Assembly: GCF_000739655.1 (NCBI RefSeq)
Contig: NZ_BATR01000118.1
Location: forward strand, 1-64,000
Length of the DNA stretch: 64,000 nt
Direction of reading: 5' to 3'
DNA from: Verrucomicrobium sp. BvORR106
Lineage (GTDB): Bacteria; Verrucomicrobiota; Verrucomicrobiia; Verrucomicrobiales; Verrucomicrobiaceae
In this document: positions 44,007-52,330 of the stretch, piece after piece
Position numbering within the stretch: position 1 is the stretch's first letter
How the letters are laid out: each line of letters opens with the position of its first letter
Made by a program: the position numbers and the translations under genes
Notes under the pieces: generated by a model
What the model was told of the DNA's origin: nothing
Database searches by the model: none
Seen by the model: the letters and a program-made list of their open reading frames with translations, nothing else

Positions 44007-44113
44007 TTGCTGTCACTCCTCCGGGTCGAACGCGGGTTCTTGTTCTCCGGGTGGTAACTCTACGCTCAACCCCCGGCTCGTATTGGGCGGGATGCCTCCG
44101 GTATCTTATGGCG

Positions 44114-45391
44114 TCAACCCACACTGTGAGTCCAGAACAACACGCGATCATCCACATTGGCGATCATGCGGACCTGGCTGTCTTGAGAGATGACGAAGCC
44201 GATGACCTCGGGCTCCACGGAGCAAAGGCGATAGACGGAACGGTGCCGGGTGCCGTCTGCCTGCACATTCCAGGGGACGGTGTAGATCCCATCCAAGTCC
44301 TGGGCGTGGCCCACTTGGAGGACGGTGCGGTCCACGCGGATCTCTCCGCCAAAGCCCAGCAAGCAAAGACGCTGATCAAGGACCAGGGCTCCGTCCACTT
44401 GCATGAGGTCGGAGAAGAAACGAGCGAGCTCGAAGAAAGACTCTTCCAACTGATCCAGCTCTGGATCCCGGCTGTTGCAGAAAATCTCCCAGGCCTGCTC
44501 CACGGTGGCGCCTGAGGGAGACAGTTCACCCACCCGCCGGATGAATGACTGCAGGAGGTGACGGAAACGAAGCCCAGCATCGTCGGCTTCGGCAGTGTAC
44601 TTGCAGTCGATCCAGCGGGCAGCGGCGTCTTCCCCCTCAGCACCTTCTGGCAACACCACCACACTGCCGCCATGGCCGCTGGTTCGCACGAGATTGATGA
44701 TCCGCTTTACAAACTGAAGGGAGATGAGGTGACTGAGCTCCGCATACGCTTCCAGATGGAGCGAGCAGGGGAGGCAGTCGTCGGAGAGTTCAGCCACGAG
44801 CTTGCGGCGCAATTCGACAAAACGATCATTGAGCAGGCGGGACTGAAAGACATCCAGCCGGGGCCCGTGAAACTCCGTGCCGCGCCACTCCGCCATGAGT
44901 TCGTAGCCGTGGTAAAAGAGCAGCCATCCTGGATCGCGGACATGGATGACCGGGTTCGAGATGTCATTGCCCGCGGATTTGCGCCCGCCCGCCACGAGGT
45001 TCATCCAGCGAGGGCCAGTGTTGATCACGCCCCAGATGGAAAGGCTGCGGTCTCGCGATTCATCCGGCCAGACCGCCACCACCGAGTGAAAGAAGCTGGC
45101 GGCGGGGCTGAGCCGTTTGATCTCATTCGGCGTCAGCTTGTGCGGCACCGCGAAGCGGATGGCGTGGCTGGCACTGGGTGGTCCCTCTGTGGGATTGAAG
45201 CTGTCTGGCGGGGCGAGGATGACACGCGCACGCACCGCCCGGCCCTCCTCCTTCAGCAGACTCGCCGCATAGAGGATCTGGCAAATCTTCTCGATCTCAT
45301 GCGGCAGGGGGCAGCCAGGCAGGTGCTGCACAAGGCCGTGGATCACATTCAGTGTGTCCTTGAGGGTGAGTTCAGAGGAATTGCCGGTCAT
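44114..45391 (-). CDS. DACNV sensor plus diadenylate-cyclase-like domain protein
   Basis: 425 residues. The N-terminal ~160 residues match the DACNV sensor plan ('LPHEIEKICQILYAASLLKE', 'VIHVRDPGWLLFYHGYELMA'). The C-terminal domain has the diadenylate cyclase motifs: DGA at 333-335 ('VDGALVLDQRLCLLGFGGEI') and GTRHR at 380-384 ('GTRHRSVYRLCS'), followed by 'VIGFVISQDSQVRMIANV'. In known DisA/CdaA proteins the DGA and RHR motifs bind ATP and the next motif is SE; here it is SQ (402-403). Synthesis of c-di-AMP or another cyclic dinucleotide is possible but not proven. It is the last gene of the phytochrome operon, 90 bp after the methyltransferase. Confidence 0.8.
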   Translation of the reverse strand: MTGNSSELTLKDTLNVIHGLVQHLPGCPLPHEIEKICQILYAASLLKEEGRAVRARVILAPPDSFNPTEGPPSASHAIRFAVPHKLTPNEIKRLSPAASFFHSVVAVWPDESRDRSLSIWGVINTGPRWMNLVAGGRKSAGNDISNPVIHVRDPGWLLFYHGYELMAEWRGTEFHGPRLDVFQSRLLNDRFVELRRKLVAELSDDCLPCSLHLEAYAELSHLISLQFVKRIINLVRTSGHGGSVVVLPEGAEGEDAAARWIDCKYTAEADDAGLRFRHLLQSFIRRVGELSPSGATVEQAWEIFCNSRDPELDQLEESFFELARFFSDLMQVDGALVLDQRLCLLGFGGEIRVDRTVLQVGHAQDLDGIYTVPWNVQADGTRHRSVYRLCSVEPEVIGFVISQDSQVRMIANVDDRVLFWTHSVG

Positions 45392-45481
45392 GGTGGGGAG
45401 ATCGGGCAGGGAGCAACTGCATTACGACGGGAGTGGATTGTCCGTCAATCCCGGATGTAAGAAGGGTCTTGGTGGCCTCCT

Positions 45482-46129
45482 TCAGAGCACCAGATGACGC
45501 CGGGTGTGCACCCAGAGCTTCAACTGGCCCCCGAAGGCGGTGCGGTGGCATTCGTAGCCTTCGGGGATCTCATGACATTGCCCCACGTAGGTCACCACGC
45601 GTGCGCCCACAGGCAGCTCAGAGAGCTGAGCAGAGACGTAGCGAGTGTAAATGTCGTAGAGTTGCGCCTTGAGCTCGACCGTTCCGTCGATCTGGTAAGC
45701 CTGGCGGACATTTTCCTCGAACGGGTTGAAGATGTAAAACGCGTCGTAGTCGGCGAAGTTCACGGCAGTGATGTTGCCGTGCACGATCTGCACGCGGGGA
45801 ATGCCCGACCGGTCGATGAGGTCCCGTGCGATGCCCACCAGTTCCCCCCGCTGCTCGATGCCGGTGAAGACGCCCTTTGTGGTGGCTGCGCCGATCACGC
45901 AAAACTTTCCCGGGCCGCAGCCGACATCAAGCACCCGGGTGCCCGGCCTGCTCACCAGGAGAGAGGCTGCTTTCCTGGCGACTTCCACCGGCGTCCAATG
46001 CCACGGTGAGATCTCCCGCACCTCCTTCGGATACAGGCTGTCAAAAGAGTCATCTTCAATGGAGTGAAGAAAGCCCGCATCCCACCCACGGGAGGAAGGA
46101 TCCGGCGGGTCTGCAAAAGTAAGTGGCAT
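45482..46129 (-). CDS. SAM-dependent methyltransferase
   Basis: 215 residues with the class I motif 'TRVLDVGCGPGKFCVIGA' near residue 65, then 'GVFTGIEQRGELVGIARDL' and 'VQIVHGNITAVNFADYDAFY'. There is no aromatic-acceptor motif that would identify its substrate. It lies 25 bp past the hybrid kinase and 90 bp before the DAC-like gene, all on the minus strand, so it is probably part of the light-signalling transcript. A role in chemotaxis-type methylation is not supported by sequence. Confidence 0.8.
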   Translation of the reverse strand: MPLTFADPPDPSSRGWDAGFLHSIEDDSFDSLYPKEVREISPWHWTPVEVARKAASLLVSRPGTRVLDVGCGPGKFCVIGAATTKGVFTGIEQRGELVGIARDLIDRSGIPRVQIVHGNITAVNFADYDAFYIFNPFEENVRQAYQIDGTVELKAQLYDIYTRYVSAQLSELPVGARVVTYVGQCHEIPEGYECHRTAFGGQLKLWVHTRRHLVL

Positions 46130-46154
46130 AGGGGGAGGAGGCCTGGACTACGCC

Positions 46155-48230
46155 TCACTCAGACGGTGGAATCGCGTATCTGGAGATCACGGCCTCCAGT
46201 TCCTGAATACGTACCGGTTTGGTCAGATGGGCTAAAAATCCCACGGAGGTACTGCGGGAGATGTCCTGCTCCATGCCATAGCCCGTCAAGGCGATGGCCC
46301 GGATGCCGTACTGGGCGTGGAGCTCCTCCATAAGATCATAGCCGCTGCCATCGGGCAGACCGATGTCGGAAATCATCAGGTCAAAAGAATGACATGCGGC
46401 AGCGTGCCGGGCTTCTTCAATGGAGGCGACATTGGTGATGCGGTGGCCTCGGCGGGTCATGAGTACTGTCAAGGCCGCACGGGTGGGCTCATGATCCTCC
46501 ACGATCAGAATATGCAGCGGGGGACAGTGGCTGGTGGCGGCGAGTGCGGCTGGTGCCGCCACGGGGTGGGCCCCATTGGAGGCCGGGGGCGGAAGGGGGC
46601 GGCAAGAGTCGGATTGAATGGGAATACGAATCCGGAACAGGGCCCCGGCATTCCGTCCCGGACTCGACGCGGTAATCTCACCAGAATGCATCTCGACCAG
46701 CATGCGGGAGATGGCCAGCCCCAGTCCCAAGCCGCCAAAACGATGTGATCCATTGGGCCAGGAATGCTCGCCCTGAGCAAAGGCATCGAAGACACTGGCC
46801 AGCTCTTCCTCGGATAGCCCGATGCCATCGTCCTGAACTTCGACAGCCACCCAGCCATCGTTGACCTGGGTGGACACACCGATCCTGCCTCCCTCCGGGG
46901 TGAACTTGACGGCGTTGTTGAGCAGGTTCCAGAAGATCTGTTGCAGGCGCACCGCATCCCCCAGGACGTAGGGACCTTCGCCATCCAGTGACAGCTGCAG
47001 CCGCAGGTGCTTCTTGTCCGCCTCTCCCTTCACACTGGTGAAGGCATCGCGCAGGACATCATGCACGTCGAGCCTGCGGAGTTCGAGCGAGAGCTTGCCC
47101 CGGCTGATGCGGGTGATGTCCAGCAGGTCGTCGATGAGACGGGCTTCGAGATCCACATTCTTGCGGATCGTATGAAAATCCGCCCTCACGTCTTCCGGAA
47201 GATCAGGGTTGGCGGCGGCTTCGCTCGCAAGGAGCAGCACGGGATTGAGCGGGGTGCGCAGTTCGTGGGAGAGGCGGGCCAGAAACTCATCCTTGGCACC
47301 GGACGCGGCGAGCGCCTGATCTCGGGCGAGTTTGAGCTCCTGTTCGGCCCGCTTCCTCTCCGTCAGATCGGAGAGCACCGCAATCACACCCACGACCTGC
47401 CCATCAGCGTCGAATTCGGGCTTGTACACCACGTGGATCCAGCGCGGCCCCAGCTCTTCATAGGGGAGCTCCTTTTCGAACTCCACGCGTTGCCCTTCAA
47501 AGGCGGCAGCCAGCTCCGGCAGGGCGGTGAGATAGGCCTTTTCGCCAATAATTTCTGTCGCGTGGCGACCAATGATGTCCTTCACCTCCCGGCCATAGCG
47601 CTCAGCGTAGGCACGGTTCACGAACTTGTAGCGGTGCTCACGATCCACCTGCGCCAGCAGGACGGAGGCGTGGTCGGTCACCAGTCGGAGCTGGGTTTCG
47701 CTGGAGCGGAGGGCCTCTTCAGCCCGCAGACGCTCAGCGGCTTCGCGTTCCAGTTGGGTGACATGTTCTTCGAGCTGGGCATTCTTCTCCGCCAAGGCAC
47801 GTCGCTGGCTTTCCAGTTGTCGCTGGATGGTCGCCTTCTCCATGGCGTTCTCCACCGCACGCCTGAGGGCAAACCCATCCGCGCTGCTCTTCTCCAGATA
47901 ATCGTGAGCGCCGTTTTGCAGTGCGTTCACCGCCACGGAGATTTCCGCGGCCGAGGTGAGCATGACAATGCCGAAGGTGTGGTTTCCATGAACTGAAACC
48001 AGCTGCCGGACAAAGCTCAACCCATCCGTCTCCGGCAGGTGAAAGTCCACGAGCACGCAGTCGGGAAGCTCCTTGGCGATCTGGGCAGCAGCCTCGGCCG
48101 CCGTCTCAGCCTCGTCCACATGGTACTCCCGGTGCGCTCCACGAGTGAGATGACGCCGGAATACCACACGATCCGTGGGGGAGTCATCCACGATGAGCAC
48201 ACGCACAGAGGGACTTCTGATTTCTGCCAT
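46155..48230 (-). CDS. Hybrid sensor histidine kinase/response regulator (REC-PAS-HisKA-HATPase-REC)
   Basis: About 691 residues from ATG 48230, eight bases after the response-regulator stop. Domain order: receiver ('RVLIVDDSPTDRVVF', phospho-site in 'CVLVDFHLPETDG'), a coiled-coil ('RRALAEKNAQLEEHVTQLER'), PAS ('VLLAQVDREHRYKFVNRAYA', 'RWIHVVYKPEFDADGQVVGV'), HisKA with H in 'ARLSHELRTPLNPVLLLA', HATPase ('FWNLLNNAVKFTPEGGRIGV', 'FGGLGLGLAISRMLVEMHSG') and a C-terminal receiver ('LHILIVEDHEPTRAAL', 'LMISDIGLPDGSGYDLM'). It likely receives the light signal from the phytochrome through the separate receiver protein, or acts in parallel. Confidence 0.93.
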   Translation of the reverse strand: MAEIRSPSVRVLIVDDSPTDRVVFRRHLTRGAHREYHVDEAETAAEAAAQIAKELPDCVLVDFHLPETDGLSFVRQLVSVHGNHTFGIVMLTSAAEISVAVNALQNGAHDYLEKSSADGFALRRAVENAMEKATIQRQLESQRRALAEKNAQLEEHVTQLEREAAERLRAEEALRSSETQLRLVTDHASVLLAQVDREHRYKFVNRAYAERYGREVKDIIGRHATEIIGEKAYLTALPELAAAFEGQRVEFEKELPYEELGPRWIHVVYKPEFDADGQVVGVIAVLSDLTERKRAEQELKLARDQALAASGAKDEFLARLSHELRTPLNPVLLLASEAAANPDLPEDVRADFHTIRKNVDLEARLIDDLLDITRISRGKLSLELRRLDVHDVLRDAFTSVKGEADKKHLRLQLSLDGEGPYVLGDAVRLQQIFWNLLNNAVKFTPEGGRIGVSTQVNDGWVAVEVQDDGIGLSEEELASVFDAFAQGEHSWPNGSHRFGGLGLGLAISRMLVEMHSGEITASSPGRNAGALFRIRIPIQSDSCRPLPPPASNGAHPVAAPAALAATSHCPPLHILIVEDHEPTRAALTVLMTRRGHRITNVASIEEARHAAACHSFDLMISDIGLPDGSGYDLMEELHAQYGIRAIALTGYGMEQDISRSTSVGFLAHLTKPVRIQELEAVISRYAIPPSE

Positions 48231-48238
48231 GGTATGGG

Positions 48239-48718
48239 TCAAAGTCCGGTGGGCGCGGCAGTGGAACTGCCGGAGGTGGGAGGCAACCGGACGGCCTCCA
48301 GCCAGTAGGCGACAAGCATTTCCACCCCTCGCTTGAACGCAGAATAGTCCATTTCCTTCACGTGATACGAATTGGCACCGTTCTCATAACACCAGGCGAT
48401 GTCCTGGGGATTGCTCGAAGTCGAGAAAATCACCACCGGCACCGTCTTGAAGCGTGGATGCTCGCGGACGGCTGTGAGCACGGTCCGTCCATTGAGCCCG
48501 GGCAGGTTGAGATCCAGCACGATGAGCGACGGCAGTTCTGGAGGCGTGCGGTCAGGGATCACGGGAGCGCGCATCATGGCCAGGACCTGCTCGGCTGAGG
48601 TGCAGCGCTGGAGGCGGGCAGGAGCGTTGGCCCGGCGCAAGATGCGCTCCAGTGCCATGAAGTCTTCGTCGCTGTCTTCTACGACCAGAAACGACGGTTG
48701 AGTGGAGCTAGGGGGCAT
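48239..48718 (-). CDS. Single-domain response regulator (Rcp1-like)
   Basis: 159 residues from ATG 48718, overlapping the phytochrome stop by about eleven bases, so it is translationally coupled. The receiver fold is complete: acidic pair in 'FLVVEDSDEDFMALERIL', phosphoacceptor Asp in 'LIVLDLNLPGLNGRTVL', switch Thr/Ser in 'PVVIFSTSSNPQDI' and Lys in 'NSYHVKEMDYSAF'. This type (Rcp1, CheY-like) is the usual direct phosphorylation partner of bacteriophytochromes that lack an attached receiver. There is no output domain. Confidence 0.92.
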   Translation of the reverse strand: MPPSSTQPSFLVVEDSDEDFMALERILRRANAPARLQRCTSAEQVLAMMRAPVIPDRTPPELPSLIVLDLNLPGLNGRTVLTAVREHPRFKTVPVVIFSTSSNPQDIAWCYENGANSYHVKEMDYSAFKRGVEMLVAYWLEAVRLPPTSGSSTAAPTGL

Positions 48719-50963
48719 GTGGGGAGGCGACCGGAAGGGTGAAGGAGAAGGTCGTGCTGACCCCAGAGACAGAGTCGATCCAAATATTTCCTCCATGACG
48801 CTCTACGATCTTTCGGACAATGGTCAAGCCCGCGCCGATCCCGCCGCCGTACTCGTTCCGGCCGTGCAACCGTTTGAAAATCTGGAAGACGATGTTGCGA
48901 TGTTCTGGAGCGATGCCGATGCCATTGTCACGTACCTGCAATTCGCATGTGGTGCCGTCGGCGGATGTTTCAAACGTGACGAGCACCTCCGGGACAGGCT
49001 TGTCGTTGTATTTGATCGCGTTGCTGATCAGGTTGGTGAAGAGTTCACACAGGCGGTCGGAGTCCCCTTGCACGATGGGTAGGGGGCGCGGGATGGTGAT
49101 CCTCAGCCCGCTTTCCTGGACCCGGGAGACCAGGAACTCCAGGGCATCCGCCACGCATTCATTGAGGTCGACAGCCGTGTTCTGGATTTCCTGCCGGGAC
49201 AGACGGGAGTAGTGCAGGAGCGAGTCCAGCAGCATTTCCATCCGGTCTGCCAGGCGCATGACCGTACGGGTATAGCCTTTGGCCTCCTCTGCCAGATCAT
49301 CGCCAAAGTCCTCCATGAGGAACTGGGAGTAGTTGCGGATGCCGCGGAGCGGTTCCTTCAGGTCGTGCGAGGCCACGTAGGCGAAGGAGTCGAGCTGACT
49401 GTTCCTTTCCTGGAGGTCGGCGTTGAGGCGCACCAACTGCTCGGTGTGGCGGACGAAGTGCTCCAGGATCGACTGGCGGAGCTGACGGGCCGCGTCGTAC
49501 TCGCAGGTCAGCCAGGGGCGGGAGCGTCCTTTCACGGTCTCCTGCCAGAGGGCAAAGGATTTGCGCGGCGTGAGTCGATCCCCATGAGGGCCCAGAGTTA
49601 CCGCCTTTGCCGGCTCGCCCGCCCAGTTGACAGTCTGTGTCTCCTCCTGGCGGAACCAGAACAGGTAGGCCTCCGCCTGCTTGGAGAGGCGCACGGAGAG
49701 CGTGCCACTGGCGGCGGCACAGGATTCCGCCAGGTCGGGGAAGCGCTCACCCAGCCGGTCTGTGCTCCAGACTGCTTCCTCCACTTCGTTGCCCAAGCGG
49801 GCTGCCAGCTTACGGATGGAGGCCTCGTCAGGCGTGATCCCGTACAATTGGACTTGATGGTTGAAAAGCAGGGCAGCACCGGTGGCTTGAATGCCGCCGA
49901 TCATCCCTTCGGGCGGGCAGCGCAGCGCTTCCGGCAGGGAGGGGGCCGCATTCAATTCTGCTACCAGCGCGTGGTGTTCGCGATGGAGCGCCTCCGCATA
50001 AGTATGCTGGTCCGCAGCCTCCTTCCCCGCCACTTGAAGGGAGAGTGTGTGGGCGAGAAACTCACACGCCATGCGGGTGCCATGGGACACGTAACGCGGC
50101 GAGTAGTGATGACAGGCGAATAGCCCCCACAGCCGGTCATTCACCACGATGGAGATCGACATGGAGGCGTGCACCCCCATGTTCTGCAGATACTCCGCGT
50201 GAATGGGGGACATGGAACGCGTGATGCAGAAGCTCATGTCCAGAGGCTGATGGGTGTCGGGCCGCAGGGCAGGCACGAGGGGGACGGGCTGGTAGCGGAC
50301 GTCAGGATTGAGCCGGAGCTGAGAGCGTTTGAAGAGCTCCCGCGCCTGTCTCGGGATGTCTGCTGCCGGGTAGTGCAGGCCCAGGTAGCTCTCCAAGTCG
50401 CTGCGGCGCGCCTCGGCAATGACATGGCCGGAATCATCCTCCGCAAACCGGTAAACCATGACCCGGTCGAAGCCGGTGAATTCCTTGACCTGCTCGGCGG
50501 CCTTCTGGCAGAAGCTTTCCAGTGTGGGCATGCGGTCGAGCTGGGAGAGCGTCGCTTTCAGCGAACCGTAGATCTCCTCGTGCACGGCTGTTTCGTCATG
50601 GGGCCAGTGTTCCAGCTCCAGAATGAGCGCGCCTTGATAGCGGTGCACGATGGCCTCGAACTCCGTCGCGTGACCCATGAAGCGCATGCCCGGAAGGTAG
50701 TGGGGCGCTTCGTCCAGCTCCCGTGGCAGCACCTTTCGTCGGAGGTAGTCGAGATCGCGGGATTCCACCAGCTCTGACAACGGGCGGTTCAAGCAGGATG
50801 CGGCTCCTCCGCTGATCGCAGAGGCGACGTTGTTTGTTATTTGCTGAACCACCAGATCCGGCTCTGTCAGCACCATGAGGATGGCGTGAGGCTGGATGGA
50901 GCCGGGGATGTGAATGGGCTCCCGGTCGCAGTTCGCGAGGTTAACAGTGGTCTCCTGACTCAT
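48708..50963 (-). CDS. bphP: Bacteriophytochrome histidine kinase
   Basis: 751 residues from ATG 50963, whose ATGA overlaps the heme oxygenase stop; an ATG at 50987 would overlap more. PAS-GAF-PHY-HisKA-HATPase in that order. Cys12 in 'NCDREPIHIPGSIQPH' is the conserved biliverdin-attachment cysteine. 'HYPAADIPRQARELF' and 'SFCITRSMSPIHAEYLQNMG', 'SISIVVNDRLWGLFACHHYS' are the GAF pocket with the chromophore-facing Asp and His residues. The kinase part has the His in 'SYVASHDLKEPLRGIRNYSQ' and 'GGGIGAGLTIVRKIVERHGG'. It senses red/far-red light and phosphorylates the next-gene response regulator. Confidence 0.95.
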   Translation of the reverse strand: MSQETTVNLANCDREPIHIPGSIQPHAILMVLTEPDLVVQQITNNVASAISGGAASCLNRPLSELVESRDLDYLRRKVLPRELDEAPHYLPGMRFMGHATEFEAIVHRYQGALILELEHWPHDETAVHEEIYGSLKATLSQLDRMPTLESFCQKAAEQVKEFTGFDRVMVYRFAEDDSGHVIAEARRSDLESYLGLHYPAADIPRQARELFKRSQLRLNPDVRYQPVPLVPALRPDTHQPLDMSFCITRSMSPIHAEYLQNMGVHASMSISIVVNDRLWGLFACHHYSPRYVSHGTRMACEFLAHTLSLQVAGKEAADQHTYAEALHREHHALVAELNAAPSLPEALRCPPEGMIGGIQATGAALLFNHQVQLYGITPDEASIRKLAARLGNEVEEAVWSTDRLGERFPDLAESCAAASGTLSVRLSKQAEAYLFWFRQEETQTVNWAGEPAKAVTLGPHGDRLTPRKSFALWQETVKGRSRPWLTCEYDAARQLRQSILEHFVRHTEQLVRLNADLQERNSQLDSFAYVASHDLKEPLRGIRNYSQFLMEDFGDDLAEEAKGYTRTVMRLADRMEMLLDSLLHYSRLSRQEIQNTAVDLNECVADALEFLVSRVQESGLRITIPRPLPIVQGDSDRLCELFTNLISNAIKYNDKPVPEVLVTFETSADGTTCELQVRDNGIGIAPEHRNIVFQIFKRLHGRNEYGGGIGAGLTIVRKIVERHGGNIWIDSVSGVSTTFSFTLPVASPHAP

Positions 50964-51544
50964 GAATTTTGCGATCGGTTCAGCCATTGATCAAAACTAA
51001 CAAAGGCAGCCTTGGCTGCGGTAGTCGCCTCAGCTTCATTCAGCTGGCTCTCCACGGATCGCACCCAGGCACCAAAGGCCCGCCAGTGCGGCACCGTTTC
51101 CTCCCCATACCCTGAGAAAAAGCGCCCTCCCTGGTCGGGGGTGGTGCCCAGGGTGGAGGAGAATCGCTTGGTAATGAGCTGCCCTCCCAAGGTGGAGCCC
51201 TCCAGCACGTAGAGACAGCCCACGGCATGGGACGCCGAGGAGAGGGGTGGAAGATCCCGACAGCGGGGAAGAGAATCAAGCCCGGCGGGCTCCGCTCCCA
51301 GGTTGAGGAGATCTTGTGCCAGCCACGCCGTCTTACGTGAGGCTTCAAAATCCCACCCCATAGCATTCCAGTTCACGACCCCGGCGAGCGCGTCCTCGAG
51401 GGGTTCATAGAGCGTGAAGAAATCCTCAAGCAAACGTCGGTAAGCGGCGAGATCGGTGACCCGGTTGAAGAGGTCCAACCGGTCTTCGAGGAGCTGGTGT
51501 TCTGTTTGCGTAGCGGCTTTGAGGGTCGGGAGCAGTTCGGGCAT
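50960..51544 (-). CDS. bphO: Biliverdin-producing heme oxygenase
   Basis: 194 residues from ATG 51544 ('MPELLPTLKAATQTEHQLLE'). The heme-ligating histidine is H16 in 'TEHQLLEDRLDLF', and the distal helix has 'AVGCLYVLEGSTLGGQLITK', the conserved glycines that lie over the heme. It opens heme to biliverdin IX-alpha, iron and CO. The TGA overlaps the phytochrome ATG, which fits the usual bphO-bphP operon in which the enzyme supplies the chromophore. Confidence 0.93.
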   Translation of the reverse strand: MPELLPTLKAATQTEHQLLEDRLDLFNRVTDLAAYRRLLEDFFTLYEPLEDALAGVVNWNAMGWDFEASRKTAWLAQDLLNLGAEPAGLDSLPRCRDLPPLSSASHAVGCLYVLEGSTLGGQLITKRFSSTLGTTPDQGGRFFSGYGEETVPHWRAFGAWVRSVESQLNEAEATTAAKAAFVSFDQWLNRSQNS

Positions 51545-51620
51545 TGGAGGGAGTCTGGCGGAAGGGATGCCGGGCTGGCGCGGGAAACGTGGATGGAGCG
51601 TTTCCCGGCCTGGGTCTTTT

Positions 51621-52115
51621 TTAGCTGGCTTGCGGAAGCTTGTACAAGCCTGAGTCGCGCAGTTTGCGGACTTCGTCATGCGCCTGTCGCACCTGGGCCG
51701 ACTGGGCTGCTATGGCGGATCTCACGTCCACTGGGAGTTCGGCGAAGTCGCGCTGGGCGTCCTCGAAGGCGGCCTTGGCGGCATCCTCCCCACGTTCCGC
51801 CTCCTCCAGCAGTGCTTGGTCGTCGTTGCTGGTAAGGGCGGTGCGGAGGCCGATCCACGCCCGGTGAAGCCCGCCCGTGGCGGAGCCTTTCTCATCCACA
51901 TCGGACTCGCCGAAGCGGCGCTCCAGATCCTGGAGCTGGGTTACAAAGTCATGGCGCTGGTGGCTGTAGTTGGCGAACACGTGTTTCAGTTTCTCTGATC
52001 GTGCGTGCTCTGCGGCTACCTTGAAGCCTTCCTCACCATCCCGGCTGATGCCGATGAGGTTGTGAAGCAGCGAAAGAATGTCCTCAATGGGCTTGATGTC
52101 CAGGTTCGAATTCAT
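51621..52115 (-). CDS. DUF2383/PA2169-type four-helix-bundle protein
   Basis: 164 residues from ATG 52115. The pattern is of the PA2169 family: 'IEDILSLLHNLIGISRDGEE', 'RSEKLKHVFANYSHQRHDFV', 'LEEAERGEDAAKAAFEDAQR'. It is all helical with many Glu/His residues and ferritin-like spacing, and members are often stress-induced. It is the first gene of the likely phytochrome transcript, 76 bp upstream of bphO, or could be independent. Confidence 0.82.
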   Translation of the reverse strand: MNSNLDIKPIEDILSLLHNLIGISRDGEEGFKVAAEHARSEKLKHVFANYSHQRHDFVTQLQDLERRFGESDVDEKGSATGGLHRAWIGLRTALTSNDDQALLEEAERGEDAAKAAFEDAQRDFAELPVDVRSAIAAQSAQVRQAHDEVRKLRDSGLYKLPQAS

Positions 52116-52330
52116 GATTTTTTTGGGGTTTCGATGGGGGGAGGTCAGAATGAACCCAACCCATTTTGAAAGGGATCGCATCCCGGCGGGGGAATGCGTC
52201 CCGTCGATGTCACCGCACAAAATCGAACAAACTTTTTCCGGGCACCCAACCGGTTCATGGTTAGGCTTCGATACTTGAAATTGGCAGCGAGTTTCCGCCG
52301 GATCAAAACACCCTCGCGCCAGCCCGTCGA

